This document shows, one piece after another, positions 8,226 to 17,562 of a DNA stretch of 64,000 nucleotides. The number at the start of each line of letters is the position of its first letter. Within the stretch, counting starts at the first letter, position 1. The stretch covers positions 1 through 64,000 of the forward strand of contig NZ_JAKTNT010000005.1 in NCBI RefSeq assembly GCF_022760925.1, given 5' to 3'. Source of the DNA: Thermus hydrothermalis (lineage in GTDB: Bacteria > Deinococcota > Deinococci > Deinococcales > Thermaceae). A program made the translations under genes and the position numbers. Below the pieces are notes generated by a model. The model was given only the letters and a program-made list of their open reading frames with translations. It was not told where the DNA came from and did not search any database.

Positions 8226-9398
8226 ATGAAGCGTTGGTTGGCGGTAGCGTTGGCCCTGGCCCTTTCCGCTTGGGCGCAGGGCACCTTGAAGGTGGGGGTG
8301 GTGGTCTCGGCCACGGGGCCCGCCGCCTCCTTGGGCATCCCTGAGCGCAACACCTTCCTCATGTTGCAAGAGCTCCTGGACCGCCAGGGAGGGGTGGCGG
8401 GGAGGAAGGTGCAGTTCGTCATCCTGGACGACGCCTCGGACACCACCCAGGCGGTGCGGAACACGAGGCGCTTGGTGGAGGAAGGCGTCGTGGCCATCGT
8501 GGGCACCACCACCACCCCCGCCTCCTTGGGCATGATCCCCGTGGTGGCGGAGGCCAAGGTGCCCATGATCTCCCTGGCGGCCAGCAAGGACATCATCTAC
8601 CCGGTGGACGCCCAGCGCTTCTGGGTCTTCAAGACCCCGCAGACGGAGGAGCTCATGGCCCGGGCCATCGTGGCGGACATGGTGGCCCGGGGGGTGAAAA
8701 CGGTGGGCTACATCGGCTTTAACGACGCCTACGGGGAAGGCTGGGCCCGCTTCTTTGAGGCGGAGGCCAAGGCCAAAGGCCTCCAGGTGGTGGCCAGCGA
8801 GCGCTACAACCGCACGGACACCAGCGTCACTGGCCAGGCCCTGCGCCTCATCGCCCGCCGGCCCGACGCCATCCTCATCGGGGCGAGCGGTACCCCGGCG
8901 GTCCTTCCCCAGCGCACCCTGAAGGAGCGGGGCTACCCGGGCCTCATCTACCAGACCCACGGGGTGGCGAACCCCGATTTCCTGCGGGTGGGCGGCCAGG
9001 ACGTGGAGGGGACCCTCCTTCCCGCCGGGCCCATCCTGGTGGCGGAGCAGCTTCCCGGCACCTTCCCCTCCAAGCGGGTGGCCCTGGACTACATCCAGCG
9101 CTACGAGGCCAAGTACGGCATCGGAAGCTACTCCACCTTCGGGGCCCACGCCTGGGACGCCTGGCTCATCCTGCGCCCGGCCCTGGAGAGGGCCTTGAAG
9201 AAGGTAGACCCCGACAAGGACCTTTCCGCCTTCCGCGCCGCCCTGAGGGACGAGATTGAGGCCACCAAGAACCTGGTGGCCACCCACGGGGTTTTCACCT
9301 TCACCAAGGAGGACCACCTGGGCCTGCGCTTTGAGGACGCCGCCGTCATGGTCCGGGTGGAGAAAGGGCGCTGGAAGCTGGAGCGCACCTTCCGCTAA
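8226..9398 (+). CDS. ABC transporter substrate-binding protein (Liv/aromatic-acid type)
   Basis: Predicts 390 residues of the periplasmic-binding-protein type 1 (LivK/UrtA-like) family. The signal peptide is MKRWLAVALALALSAWAQ. The mature protein starts GTLKVGVVVSATGPAASLG, the usual ligand-contact strand and loop. It follows a strong ribosome binding site and begins an operon with two permeases, two ATPases and phenylacetate-CoA ligase. I therefore infer an aromatic acid such as phenylacetate as substrate rather than leucine. The ligand is not provable from sequence. Confidence 0.88.
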   Translation: MKRWLAVALALALSAWAQGTLKVGVVVSATGPAASLGIPERNTFLMLQELLDRQGGVAGRKVQFVILDDASDTTQAVRNTRRLVEEGVVAIVGTTTTPASLGMIPVVAEAKVPMISLAASKDIIYPVDAQRFWVFKTPQTEELMARAIVADMVARGVKTVGYIGFNDAYGEGWARFFEAEAKAKGLQVVASERYNRTDTSVTGQALRLIARRPDAILIGASGTPAVLPQRTLKERGYPGLIYQTHGVANPDFLRVGGQDVEGTLLPAGPILVAEQLPGTFPSKRVALDYIQRYEAKYGIGSYSTFGAHAWDAWLILRPALERALKKVDPDKDLSAFRAALRDEIEATKNLVATHGVFTFTKEDHLGLRFEDAAVMVRVEKGRWKLERTFR

Positions 9399-9401
9399 GC
9401 C

Positions 9402-10379
9402 ATGGACGCTAGCATCCTGGGCTTCCTCCTCCTAGATGGGCTCCAGAACGGGGTCATCTACGGGCTCTTGGCCATCGCCATGGTGTTGGTCTTCGCCGTG
9501 ACCCGGGTGATCCTGGTGCCCATCGGGGAGCTCCTCATGTTCGCCCCCCTTTCCCTGGTCTGGCTCCTGGAGGGGAAGATCCCGGGGACGCTCTGGCTGG
9601 CCTTGGTCTTGGGGCTCGTCTGGGCGGGGGTTGCGCGGGGGCGGGGGGCTTTGGGGCCCATCCTGGGGGCTTTGGGGCTTTCCGCCCTCTTTTTCCTCGC
9701 CCTCTTCCTGAAGCCCCTGGCTTACCCGGCGGCGGTCCTCCTGGTGGTCTACCTGGGGGTGGCCACGTACCGGGTCTTCTTCCAGCCCATGCGGGAGGCC
9801 ACGGTGCTTTCCCTCCTCATCATGGCAGTGGGCCTACACGTGGCCTACCAGGGCTTGGGCCTCGTCTTCTTCGGCCCGGAGCAGTTCCGCCCCGAGCCCC
9901 TCCTTAGGGGAGAGGTGGTGGTGGGCCTTTCCTGGCAGGGGGTCTTGGTCCTCCTCTTCGCCCTCTTGAGCGTCCTTGGCCTCTACGCCTTCTTCCGCTT
10001 TTCCCTTTACGGGAAGGCCCTTCTGGCGGCAGCGGAGAGCCGGCTTGGGGCCAGGCTTACGGGCATCTCCCCGGAGGAGGCGGGGATGGTGGCCTTTGGC
10101 ATCGCAAGCCTGATGGCGGGCCTCTCCGGCCTCCTCCTCGCCCCCCTCATCAACGCCGCCTACTTCATGGGCTTCATGCTGGGGCTCAAGGGCTTCGTGG
10201 CCGCCATCCTGGGGGGGCTTGCCAGCTACCCGGTGGCCTTCTTGGGGGCGCTTTTGGTGGGGTTTTTTGAGAGCTTCACCAGTTTCTTCGCCAGCGCCTA
10301 CAAGGAGGCCCTGGTCTTTCTCCTTTTGGTGCCCGCCCTCTTTTACCAAAGCCTCAAGGCGCGGGCGGTGGAGGAGTGA
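9402..10379 (+). CDS. Liv-type ABC permease (LivH family)
   Basis: Predicts 325 residues with about eight to nine hydrophobic spans. The N-terminus LLLDGLQNGVIYGLLAIAMVLVFAVTR and the loop AESRLGARLTGISPE (cytoplasmic coupling region) fit the LivH family. At 325 residues it is somewhat longer than typical LivH (about 290); the extra lies in hydrophobic sequence between residues 50 and 115. It overlaps the next gene by four bases. It forms the membrane channel of the importer with the fused LivM-LivG protein. Confidence 0.87.
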   Translation: MDASILGFLLLDGLQNGVIYGLLAIAMVLVFAVTRVILVPIGELLMFAPLSLVWLLEGKIPGTLWLALVLGLVWAGVARGRGALGPILGALGLSALFFLALFLKPLAYPAAVLLVVYLGVATYRVFFQPMREATVLSLLIMAVGLHVAYQGLGLVFFGPEQFRPEPLLRGEVVVGLSWQGVLVLLFALLSVLGLYAFFRFSLYGKALLAAAESRLGARLTGISPEEAGMVAFGIASLMAGLSGLLLAPLINAAYFMGFMLGLKGFVAAILGGLASYPVAFLGALLVGFFESFTSFFASAYKEALVFLLLVPALFYQSLKARAVEE

Positions 10380-12130
10380 TGCGCCACCTTTGGTTTCTCC
10401 TGGTCCTTTTGCCCTTTGCCTTCCTGCCCTTTCCCTTCTACCTCACCCTCCTCAACTTCTTCGCCCTCTCGGCCCTGGTGGCCCTTTCCCTCTACGTGCT
10501 CACGGGCCTGGCGGGGATGACCAGCTTCGCCCAGGCGGCCTTCATGGGGATGGGGGCCTACGCCACCGCCCTCGTCACGGTGAAGGCGGGGCTATCGCCC
10601 TGGCTTGGCCTCCTTCTCGGCCTCCTCCTCTCCCTCCTCCTGGCCTTGGTCCTGGGGGGGCTCACGGTGCGGCTAAAAGGGCACTTCCTGCCCCTCTCCA
10701 CCATCGCCTGGCAGGTGGCCCTGTACATCCTGGCGGGGAACCTGGTGGGCCTCACCGGGGGGCACACGGGGATCACCGACCTCCCCCCCTTGACCCTCTT
10801 CGGCCTTCCCTTAGACACGGGCTTCCGCTACGCCCTCTTTAGCCTTTTCCTCCTGGTCCTTTTCCTCCTCGCCCTGGACAACCTGCGGGCTAGCCGCCTG
10901 GGCCGGGCGCTGCTCGCCCTGCGGGGGGACGCCCTGGCGGCGGCGAGCTTCGGGGTGGACCCGGCCCGGCTCCGCCTCCAGGCCTTCCTCCTGGCGGGGG
11001 GCATGGCGGGGCTTGCGGGCTTCCTCTACGCCCACTTCCTGCGCTTCGTGAACCCCACGCCCTTCTCCCTGGAGGCCTCCATCAAGTACCTGGTCATGGC
11101 GGTGGCGGGCGGGGTGGGGACCATCCCAGGGGTGGTGCTGGGGGCGGCCTTCTTCACGGGGCTGGAGGACTGGCTCAAGGACCTCCTCCCCCTCCTCCTG
11201 GGCCGGCAGGGAAACTACGAGGTCATCGGCTACGGCCTCGTCCTGGCCCTCATCCTCCTCTTGGCCCCCAAGGGGCTTTGGCCCCTCCTTGCCGCGCGGC
11301 TTCCCCGGAAGGAAGGGCGCCTCCCCGAGGCCGAGCCCCTCCCCCTCGCCCCGCCCCAAGGGGCCCAGGGGGAGGAGGTGCTCCGGGTGGAGAACCTCAA
11401 GAAGGCTTTCGGCGGCCTCCTCGCCGTGAACGGGGTTTCCTTCGCCCTGAGGCGGGGGGAGATCCTGGCCCTCATCGGCCCCAACGGGGCGGGGAAGACC
11501 ACGGTGTTCAACCTCATCACCGGGGCCCTGGCCCCGGATGGGGGCAGGGTCTTCCTCTTCGGCCGGGAGGTGACGGGCCTGGCCCCTTTCCGCATCCACC
11601 GCCTGGGCCTTGGGCGCACCTTCCAACACCCCCACCTCTTCCCCGAGCTTTCCGTCTTGGAGAACGCCGCCTTGGGCACCTACGCCCGCACCCGCGCGGA
11701 CTTCCTTAGCGTCCTCCTGGGCCTCCACCGGAAGGAGGAGGCCAGGGCCCTCGCCACCGCCTACCGGGCCCTCAAGCGGGTGGGCCTCGAGTCCTTGGCC
11801 TGGGAGCGGGCGGAGCGGCTTAGCGTGGGGCAGCAAAGGCTTTTGGAGATCGCCCGCCTCCTCGCCTCGGGGGCGGAGGTCCTCCTTTTGGACGAGCCGG
11901 GGGCGGGGCTTCGGGCGGGGGAGAAGCGGGAGCTCGCCCACCTCCTCCGGGCCCTCGCCCGGGAGGGGTACACCCTCCTCCTCGTGGACCACGACATGGA
12001 CCTGGTCATGGGCCTGGCGGACCGGGTGGTGGTGATGAACTACGGGGAGAAGATCGCCGAGGGAAGCCCGGCGGAGGTGCAGAGGAACCCCCTGGTGCGG
12101 GCCGCCTACCTGGGGGAGGAGGTGGCCTGA
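10376..12130 (+). CDS. Fused Liv-type permease and ATPase (LivM-LivG)
   Basis: Predicts 584 residues. Residues 1-310 are a LivM-type permease: several hydrophobic spans, then the coupling loop RGDALAAASFGVDPARLR near 180-200. After a Pro/Glu-rich linker (about 310-340) an ABC ATPase follows with Walker A GPNGAGKTT (near 368), signature LSVGQQRLLE (near 483) and Walker B VLLLDEP (near 502). LivM and LivG are usually separate polypeptides. The same fusion occurs again at 38567-40222. It overlaps the following livF-type gene by one base (TGATG). Confidence 0.9.
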   Translation: MMRHLWFLLVLLPFAFLPFPFYLTLLNFFALSALVALSLYVLTGLAGMTSFAQAAFMGMGAYATALVTVKAGLSPWLGLLLGLLLSLLLALVLGGLTVRLKGHFLPLSTIAWQVALYILAGNLVGLTGGHTGITDLPPLTLFGLPLDTGFRYALFSLFLLVLFLLALDNLRASRLGRALLALRGDALAAASFGVDPARLRLQAFLLAGGMAGLAGFLYAHFLRFVNPTPFSLEASIKYLVMAVAGGVGTIPGVVLGAAFFTGLEDWLKDLLPLLLGRQGNYEVIGYGLVLALILLLAPKGLWPLLAARLPRKEGRLPEAEPLPLAPPQGAQGEEVLRVENLKKAFGGLLAVNGVSFALRRGEILALIGPNGAGKTTVFNLITGALAPDGGRVFLFGREVTGLAPFRIHRLGLGRTFQHPHLFPELSVLENAALGTYARTRADFLSVLLGLHRKEEARALATAYRALKRVGLESLAWERAERLSVGQQRLLEIARLLASGAEVLLLDEPGAGLRAGEKRELAHLLRALAREGYTLLLVDHDMDLVMGLADRVVVMNYGEKIAEGSPAEVQRNPLVRAAYLGEEVA

Positions 12131-12855
12131 TGCTCCGGGTGGAAGGCCTCACCGTGCGCTACGGGCCCCTGGAGGCGGTGCGGGGGGTGTCCTTCGCCCT
12201 GGAGGAGGGGGAGGCCCTGGCGGTGATCGGCCCCAACGGGGCGGGGAAGACGAGCGTCCTCCGCGGGCTCTTGGGCTTGGCCAAGGCGGAGGGCCGCGTC
12301 CTCCTGGACGGGGAGGTCCTGGCGGCGCGGAGCCCGGAGGGCCTCCTCAAGCGGGGCCTCGTCCTGGTGCCGGAGGGGCGCGCCCTCTTCCCCGGGCTTT
12401 CCGTGGAGGACAACCTCCGCCTCGGGGGGTTCCACCGGTTCCGGAGGGGGGAGGACCTGAGGCCCGATCTGGAGCGGGTCTATGGCCTCTTCCCTAGGCT
12501 GAGGGAAAGGCGGGGGCAGCTTGCGGGGACGCTCTCTGGGGGGGAGCAGCAGATGCTGGCCATCGGCCGCGCCCTCATGGCGCGGCCCCGCCTGCTCCTA
12601 TTGGACGAGCCCTCCTTGGGGCTTGCCCCCTTGATGGTGCGGGAGATCTACCGCATCCTGGCCGGCCTAAAGGGGGAAGGGGTCACGCTCCTCCTGGTGG
12701 AGCAGAACGCCAAGGTGGCCCTGGAGCTCGCCGACCGGGGCCTGGTATTGGAGGCGGGGGAGATGGCCCTGGAGGGAACCGCCCAGGAGCTACGGCAAAA
12801 CCCCAAGGTGGTGGAGGCCTACCTGGGCCTTAGACGGGAGGTGGAGGAGGGATGA
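12130..12855 (+). CDS. Liv-type ABC ATPase (LivF family)
   Basis: Predicts 241 residues, the normal LivF length. Walker A GPNGAGKTS is near residue 34, the signature LSGGEQQML near 137, and Walker B LLLLDEPSLGL near 156, followed by the LivF-type LLVEQNAK (His-loop equivalent). It supplies the second ATPase of the importer. Its stop overlaps the paaI start by four bases. Confidence 0.92.
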   Translation: MLRVEGLTVRYGPLEAVRGVSFALEEGEALAVIGPNGAGKTSVLRGLLGLAKAEGRVLLDGEVLAARSPEGLLKRGLVLVPEGRALFPGLSVEDNLRLGGFHRFRRGEDLRPDLERVYGLFPRLRERRGQLAGTLSGGEQQMLAIGRALMARPRLLLLDEPSLGLAPLMVREIYRILAGLKGEGVTLLLVEQNAKVALELADRGLVLEAGEMALEGTAQELRQNPKVVEAYLGLRREVEEG

Positions 12856-13256
12856 GGGACCCCTTCATGGAGGCCTTGGGCCTAACGGTGCTCCACCTGG
12901 CCCCCGGGGAGGCCAGGGTGGGGGGCCGGGTGGAGAGGGCCCACCTCAACCTCCACGGCACGGCCCACGGGGGTTTCCTCTACGCCCTGGCCGACAGCGC
13001 CTTCGCCCTCGCCTCCAACTCCCGGGGGCCCGCCGTGGCCCTCTCCTGCCGCATGGACTACTTCCGGCCCCTCCAGGCCGGGGCCTGGGTGGAGGCGGAG
13101 GCGGTGGAGGTGAACCTCTCCCGGCGCACCGCCACCTACCGGGTGGAGGTGGTTTCGCAGGGCAGGCTGGTGGCCCTCTTCACGGGCACGGTGTTTCGCT
13201 TAGGAGGTGAGGATGTACCAACCGGAGTTGGAAACCCTTCCCAGGGAGAAGCTTAG
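12852..13256 (+). CDS. paaI: Hotdog thioesterase of the PaaI family
   Basis: Predicts 134 residues of the hotdog-fold PaaI family. The catalytic helix region HLNLHGTAHGGFLYALADSAF (around residues 31-52) holds the HGG motif and the Asp used in PaaI thioesterases. In phenylacetate catabolism PaaI hydrolyses dead-end ring-hydroxylated CoA esters. It starts with ATG overlapping the upstream ATPase. The last 14 codons overlap the start of paaK by 44 bases, so the extreme C-terminus may be an unconstrained extension. Confidence 0.85.
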   Translation: MRDPFMEALGLTVLHLAPGEARVGGRVERAHLNLHGTAHGGFLYALADSAFALASNSRGPAVALSCRMDYFRPLQAGAWVEAEAVEVNLSRRTATYRVEVVSQGRLVALFTGTVFRLGGEDVPTGVGNPSQGEA

Positions 13257-14547
13257 GGCCTTGCAGGAGGAAAGGCTACGCCAGGTGGTGGCCTACGTTT
13301 ACGAGAGGGTGCCCTTTTACCGGAGGCTTCTGGACGAGGCGGGGGTGAGGCCCGGGGATATCCGGGGCCTGATGGACCTCCCCAAGCTTCCCTTCACCAA
13401 GAAGGACCACCTTAGGGAAAACTACCCCTTCGGCCTCTTCGCCGTGCCCCGGGAGGAGGTGGCCCGCATCCACGCCTCTAGCGGCACCACCGGCAAGCCC
13501 ACGGTGGTGGGCTACACCAAGAAGGACCTCGGCATCTTCGCCGAGGTGGTGGCCCGCTCCCTGGCCGCAGCGGGGGCGAGGCCCGGGATGATGCTCCACA
13601 ACGCCTACGGCTACGGCCTCTTCACGGGGGGGCTTGGCCTCCACGGGGGGGCGGAGGCCTTGGGGATGACCGTGGTGCCCGTTTCCGGGGGGATGACGGA
13701 GCGCCAGGTCATGCTCATCCAGGACTTCCGGCCCGAGGTGATCTCCTGCACCCCCTCCTACGCCCAGACCTTGGCGGAGGAGTTCCGCAAGCGGGGGGTT
13801 TCCCCTGAGGCCCTGTCCCTGGAGTACGCCGTCCTGGGGGCCGAGCCCTGGACCGAGGCCATCCGCAAGCAGGTGGACGAGGGGCTTGGGGTTAGGAGCA
13901 CCAACATCTACGGCCTATCGGAGATCATCGGCCCCGGGGTGGCCAACGAGTGCGTGGAGGAGCGCCAGGGTAGCCACATCTGGGAGGACCACTTCCTGCC
14001 CGAGGTGGTGGACCCAGACACCGGGGAGCCCTTGCCCGAGGGGAAGGTGGGGGTTCTGGTATTTACCACCCTCACCAAGGAGGCCATGCCCCTCCTCCGC
14101 TACTGGACGGGGGACCTGACCTTCCTCACCTACGAGGCCTGTTCCTGCGGCCGCACCCACGTGCGCATGGGGCCCATCCTGGGGCGCACCGACGACATGC
14201 TCATCATCCGCGGGGTGAACGTCTACCCCACGCAGGTGGAGGCGGTGCTCCTGGGCATTCCCGAGGTGGAGCCCTACTACCAGATCGTGGTGCGGCGGGA
14301 GGGCACCCTGGACGAGGCGGAGCTCAAGGTGGAGGTTTCCGAGGCCTTCTTCCAGGAGATCGGCAAAAAGGCCCTTTCCGACGAGGTCGTTGAGGCGGAC
14401 CACCGCCTCCACGCCCTCAGGGAGAAGGTGGCCCACAAGATCAAGGACACCATCGGCGTCACCATGAAGGTGACCCTCCTCGCCCCCGGGGAGGCCCCGC
14501 GGAGCGAAGGGGGGAAGCTAAGGCGGGTTTTGGACCTGCGCAAGTAG
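13213..14547 (+). CDS. paaK: Phenylacetate-CoA ligase
   Basis: Predicts 444 residues from ATG 13213, preceded by AGGAGGTGAGG (an in-frame GTG lies two codons upstream). Motifs of the PaaK branch of adenylate-forming enzymes are visible: the P-loop [16 protein letters not shown] near residue 91, [10 protein letters not shown] near 236, and [18 protein letters not shown] near 332 with the C-terminal hinge. It activates phenylacetate to phenylacetyl-CoA. The downstream ring-epoxidising paaABCDE genes are not in this window, so the later steps must be encoded elsewhere. Confidence 0.93.
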   Translation: MYQPELETLPREKLRALQEERLRQVVAYVYERVPFYRRLLDEAGVRPGDIRGLMDLPKLPFTKKDHLRENYPFGLFAVPREEVARIHASSGTTGKPTVVGYTKKDLGIFAEVVARSLAAAGARPGMMLHNAYGYGLFTGGLGLHGGAEALGMTVVPVSGGMTERQVMLIQDFRPEVISCTPSYAQTLAEEFRKRGVSPEALSLEYAVLGAEPWTEAIRKQVDEGLGVRSTNIYGLSEIIGPGVANECVEERQGSHIWEDHFLPEVVDPDTGEPLPEGKVGVLVFTTLTKEAMPLLRYWTGDLTFLTYEACSCGRTHVRMGPILGRTDDMLIIRGVNVYPTQVEAVLLGIPEVEPYYQIVVRREGTLDEAELKVEVSEAFFQEIGKKALSDEVVEADHRLHALREKVAHKIKDTIGVTMKVTLLAPGEAPRSEGGKLRRVLDLRK

Positions 14548-14549
14548 CC

Positions 14550-14966
14550 ATGCGCCCCATACCCGAAGGCTACGAGGCCACCTTTGAGACGGTGGTCACG
14601 GAGGAGATGACCGTGAACTTTGAGGAGCTCGGGCCCGTGCACCCCGTCTACGCCACCTACTGGATGGCCAAGCACATGGAGCTCGCCGGGCGGAAGATCA
14701 TCCTTCCCTTTTTGGAAGAGGGGGAGGAGGGGATTGGGAGCTACGTGGAGGTGCGGCACCTGGCCTCGGCCCTCCCGGGGATGCGGATCCGGATCGTGGC
14801 CCGGCACGAGCGCACGGAGGGGAACCGGGTCCACGCCACCATGGAGGCCTACAACGAGCTGGGGGACCTGATCGGCGTGGGGCGCACGGAGCAGGTGATC
14901 CTGCCCAAGGCCAAGGTGGAGGCCCTCTTCCAAAAGCTCAGGGAGCGCTGGGCGAAGGCGGGGTAG
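14550..14966 (+). CDS. FlK-like hotdog acyl-CoA thioesterase
   Basis: Predicts 138 residues. The pattern [17 protein letters not shown] followed by [17 protein letters not shown] resembles the fluoroacetyl-CoA thioesterase FlK family. Thr36, Glu44 and His70 have the same spacing (8 and 26 residues) as the FlK catalytic triad I recall as Thr42/Glu50/His76. It sits two bases after paaK. In this context a role in removing a misprocessed acyl- or aryl-CoA is more likely than fluoroacetate resistance. The physiological substrate is unknown. Confidence 0.75.
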   Translation: MRPIPEGYEATFETVVTEEMTVNFEELGPVHPVYATYWMAKHMELAGRKIILPFLEEGEEGIGSYVEVRHLASALPGMRIRIVARHERTEGNRVHATMEAYNELGDLIGVGRTEQVILPKAKVEALFQKLRERWAKAG

Positions 14967-15002
14967 GCTTCCCTTTGGGGGTATCCTCGAGGGGGAGGCC
15001 GT

Positions 15003-15797
15003 ATGAAGCTCAGCGGCAAAGTGGTGGTGGTCACGGGCGCAGGAAGCGGCCTGGGCCAGGCCCTGGCCCTAGAGCTCCTGAGACGGGGGGCCAGGGTGGC
15101 GGCGGTGGACCTTAGGGAGGAGGGCCTAAGGGAAACCGAGGCCCAGGCGGGGAGCCTGGCCCCTGGGCTTAGCCTCCACCCCCTGGACATTACGGACAAG
15201 GCGAGGGTGGCGGCCTTGCCCGAGGAGGTGGAAAGGGCGCACGGGCAGGTGGACGGCCTCATCAACAACGCCGGCATCATCCAGCCCTTCAAGCGCCTCC
15301 TGGACCTGGACGAGGCGGCCATAGAGCGGGTGATGCGGGTGAACTTCTACGGGACCCTGTACATGACCCGTGCCTTCCTGCCGAGGCTTCTTAAGCGCCC
15401 TGAGGCCCACCTGGTGAACGTGTCCAGCATGGGGGCCTTCGTGCCGGTGCCGGGGCAGGCGGTCTACGGGGCTTCCAAGGCGGCGGTGAAGCTCCTCACG
15501 GAGGCCCTTTGGGCGGAGCTCCAGGGCACCCCGGTGCGGGTCACCCTGGTGTTGCCCGGGGCCATGCGCACGGGGATCGCCCAGCACTCGGGGGTGGAGG
15601 CCCCAAGAGCAGAAGGGGCAAATGTTCCCGTTCTGGAACCCCAGGCGGCCGCCCGCATCCTCCTGGACGCCGTGGAGCGGGATGCCTTCCGGGTCCTTTT
15701 GGGCCAGGACGCCCGCACCATGGACCTCCTCTACCGCCTAAGCCCCCTTTGGGCCACCCGGCTCATCCAACGGCGCATGGCCCATCTCCTGGGCTAG
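15003..15797 (+). CDS. Short-chain dehydrogenase/reductase
   Basis: Predicts 264 residues of the classical SDR family: TGAGSGLGQ nucleotide motif at 11-19, NNAGI near 89, catalytic Ser in VNVSSMG near 140, and YGASK (Tyr/Lys pair) near 155. It is preceded by GAGGGGGAGG and lies 36 bases after the thioesterase, so it may still belong to the paa operon. Substrate unknown. Its last 60 bases overlap, tail to tail, the end of the MFS gene on the other strand. Confidence 0.85.
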   Translation: MKLSGKVVVVTGAGSGLGQALALELLRRGARVAAVDLREEGLRETEAQAGSLAPGLSLHPLDITDKARVAALPEEVERAHGQVDGLINNAGIIQPFKRLLDLDEAAIERVMRVNFYGTLYMTRAFLPRLLKRPEAHLVNVSSMGAFVPVPGQAVYGASKAAVKLLTEALWAELQGTPVRVTLVLPGAMRTGIAQHSGVEAPRAEGANVPVLEPQAAARILLDAVERDAFRVLLGQDARTMDLLYRLSPLWATRLIQRRMAHLLG

Positions 15798-16934
15798 GCC
15801 CCCTCCTCGCACCCCGAGGGCGGCAAGCCCCATGAGCCCGGTGAGGAGGAGGGCGGTGGCGGCGAAGGCCAAGCCGTGGTGGGGGAAAAGCCGGTAAAAA
15901 AGCCCCAGGCTCCCCCCGGCCAGGGCGCTTCCCACAGCCTGCCCCAAGGAGCGGGCCACGGAGAGGGCCCCCGAGGCGAGCCCCTCCGTCCCCGGGGGCG
16001 CCAGGGAGAGGACCAAGGCGTTGTTGGCCGCCTGGAAAAGGGCGCGCCCTACCCCCAAGAGGGCAAGGCCCAGGGCCGCCCCCCAAAGGGGATGGAGGAG
16101 GGGCAAGAAGGCGAAGGCCACCCCCGCCCCCACCAGGAGGTAGGCCCCAAGGAGGGCCACCCGGCGGTAGCCGAGCCGGTCCGCCACCTTGCCCGCCCAC
16201 GCCCCCAGGAGGAGAAGTTGCAAGGGCCCCAGGAGGAGAAGCCCCCCGATGGCCCTAGGGGATAGCCCCTCGGCTCCCAGGTGGAAGGCCAGGGCCACCG
16301 TGGTCCCTAGGGTGTGGAGGAAGTAAAGGCCCGTGGCCAGGAGGGCCCGGAGGAACCCGGGGGCGAAAAGGAGCCTCCCCAAAGAGCCTTCCTGTTTGGG
16401 AAGGTCCGGGAGGTTTCCCGAAAGGAGGAGGGCGAGGAGGGCGGCGGGGAGGGGCAGGAGGAAGACCCAGCGGAGGCTAACCCCGGCGGCAAGCCCTCCC
16501 AGGGCGGGGCCCAGGAGGGTGCCCGTGGCCACGGTGCTCGCCACCATACCCAAGGCGTAGCCCCGGGCCTGGGGAAAGGCGGTGGCGGCCAGGCCCGGCA
16601 CGAGCCCCACCACCATGGCCGTGGCCACCCCCTGGAGGAAGCGGAGGAGGTAAAGGGCCCAAAGCCCTGGGGCCAGGGCGAGGAGGAGGGCGAAGAGGGC
16701 GTGGAGGAGGAGCCCGAGCCGAAAGAGCCTTCCCGCCCCTACCCGCCCCGCCAGGCCCGCCATGGGCAGGTAGGCCAGGGCCGCCCCCAGAAGCCCCATG
16801 GACACCACCCCTTGCGCCCTCTCGGGCCCCACGGCGAAGGCTTCTTGTAGGAGGGGCAGCGCGGGGGCCAGGCTGCTTTCGCTTATCGTCCCGAGGAGCA
16901 CGCCGGAAAGGAGGGCGTATAGCCGCCGGTCCAT
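15738..16934 (-). CDS. Major facilitator superfamily transporter
   Basis: Predicts 398 residues with 12 hydrophobic spans and the MFS signature after TM2 (GLAGRVGAGRLFRLG). Family resemblance is to drug/proton antiporters of the DHA1 type (opening LSGVLLGTISESSLAPALPLLQ). It stands alone on the minus strand between the paa operon and the thioredoxin-like gene. The C-terminal 20 codons are antisense to the end of the SDR gene and are hydrophilic, so they may be dispensable. Substrate cannot be told. Confidence 0.85.
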   Translation of the reverse strand: MDRRLYALLSGVLLGTISESSLAPALPLLQEAFAVGPERAQGVVSMGLLGAALAYLPMAGLAGRVGAGRLFRLGLLLHALFALLLALAPGLWALYLLRFLQGVATAMVVGLVPGLAATAFPQARGYALGMVASTVATGTLLGPALGGLAAGVSLRWVFLLPLPAALLALLLSGNLPDLPKQEGSLGRLLFAPGFLRALLATGLYFLHTLGTTVALAFHLGAEGLSPRAIGGLLLLGPLQLLLLGAWAGKVADRLGYRRVALLGAYLLVGAGVAFAFLPLLHPLWGAALGLALLGVGRALFQAANNALVLSLAPPGTEGLASGALSVARSLGQAVGSALAGGSLGLFYRLFPHHGLAFAATALLLTGLMGLAALGVRGGGLAQEMGHAPLDEPGGPKGA

Positions 16935-17016
16935 GGGGTAAGCCTACTTCCCTTGGGGGGAAGGGGTGTGGCGGCTTTCCTTGTCCCAAAGGTGGCCTTG
17001 GGTGCACCATGGGGCC

Positions 17017-17508
17017 ATGCTGGCCGAGCGTTGGGCCCAGGGGCTCACCTATGGGGCGCTCCTTTCCCGGCTTGGCACCAGGCGGAAGCGGGTGGAGGCC
17101 TTTTACCAGGCCCTGGAGCCCTTGCCCCCCCTGCCAGGGGTGGCCCGGGTCCTCGCCCTGGTGGAGGCCTGGTGCCCGGACTGCCTCCAGGCCATTCCCG
17201 TGCTGGCGAGGCTTCCCCTCGAGGCCCGCTTCCTCTTCCGGGACGAGAACCCGGATCTGGCCGAGCGCTACGCCAAGGAGGGCAAACGCATCGTCCCCAC
17301 CGTGCTCTTCTTGGACGGGGCCTTCCAGGAGATCGCCCGATGGCACGGCCCCCCCGAGGAGGCCCGGGCCTTCCTGCGGGCGGCCAAGGAGGCGGGCTGG
17401 GAAAGGGCCGAGGCCTTGCGCCGCTACCACGAGGCCTTTCCCCGCTTCGCCCAGGCCATGCTCCAGGAGTGGCACACCCTCCTCGTTCCCCAAGGACGAA
17501 CGGTGTAG
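17017..17508 (+). CDS. Thioredoxin-family protein
   Basis: Predicts 163 residues from ATG 17017, or 180 from GTG 16966; the shorter form is preferred because it leaves room for a promoter opposite the MFS gene. The active-site motif WCPDC is followed by a cis-Pro region IVPTVLFLDGAF, as in thioredoxin-fold proteins of the YdfQ/thioredoxin_9 type. No signal peptide is seen, so it is probably cytoplasmic. The reductase partner and target are unknown. It is transcribed towards ppdK but separated by an independent promoter. Confidence 0.8.
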   Translation: MLAERWAQGLTYGALLSRLGTRRKRVEAFYQALEPLPPLPGVARVLALVEAWCPDCLQAIPVLARLPLEARFLFRDENPDLAERYAKEGKRIVPTVLFLDGAFQEIARWHGPPEEARAFLRAAKEAGWERAEALRRYHEAFPRFAQAMLQEWHTLLVPQGRTV

Positions 17509-17550
17509 GCTTCTTGGGAGTACACGTTTCCACGTTTCCACAACCCCCCG

Positions 17551-17556
17551 GATACT
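17551..17556 (+). promoter_or_regulatory. -10 box of a leaderless ppdK transcript
   Basis: GATACT ends six bases before GTG 17563, so the predicted transcription start coincides with the start codon. No ribosome binding site is present upstream. The -35 side is weak: a tandem repeat CACGTTTC (17523-17530 and 17531-17538) supplies TTTCCA about 18 bases upstream. Confidence 0.5.
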
Positions 17557-17562
17557 TTGGGT

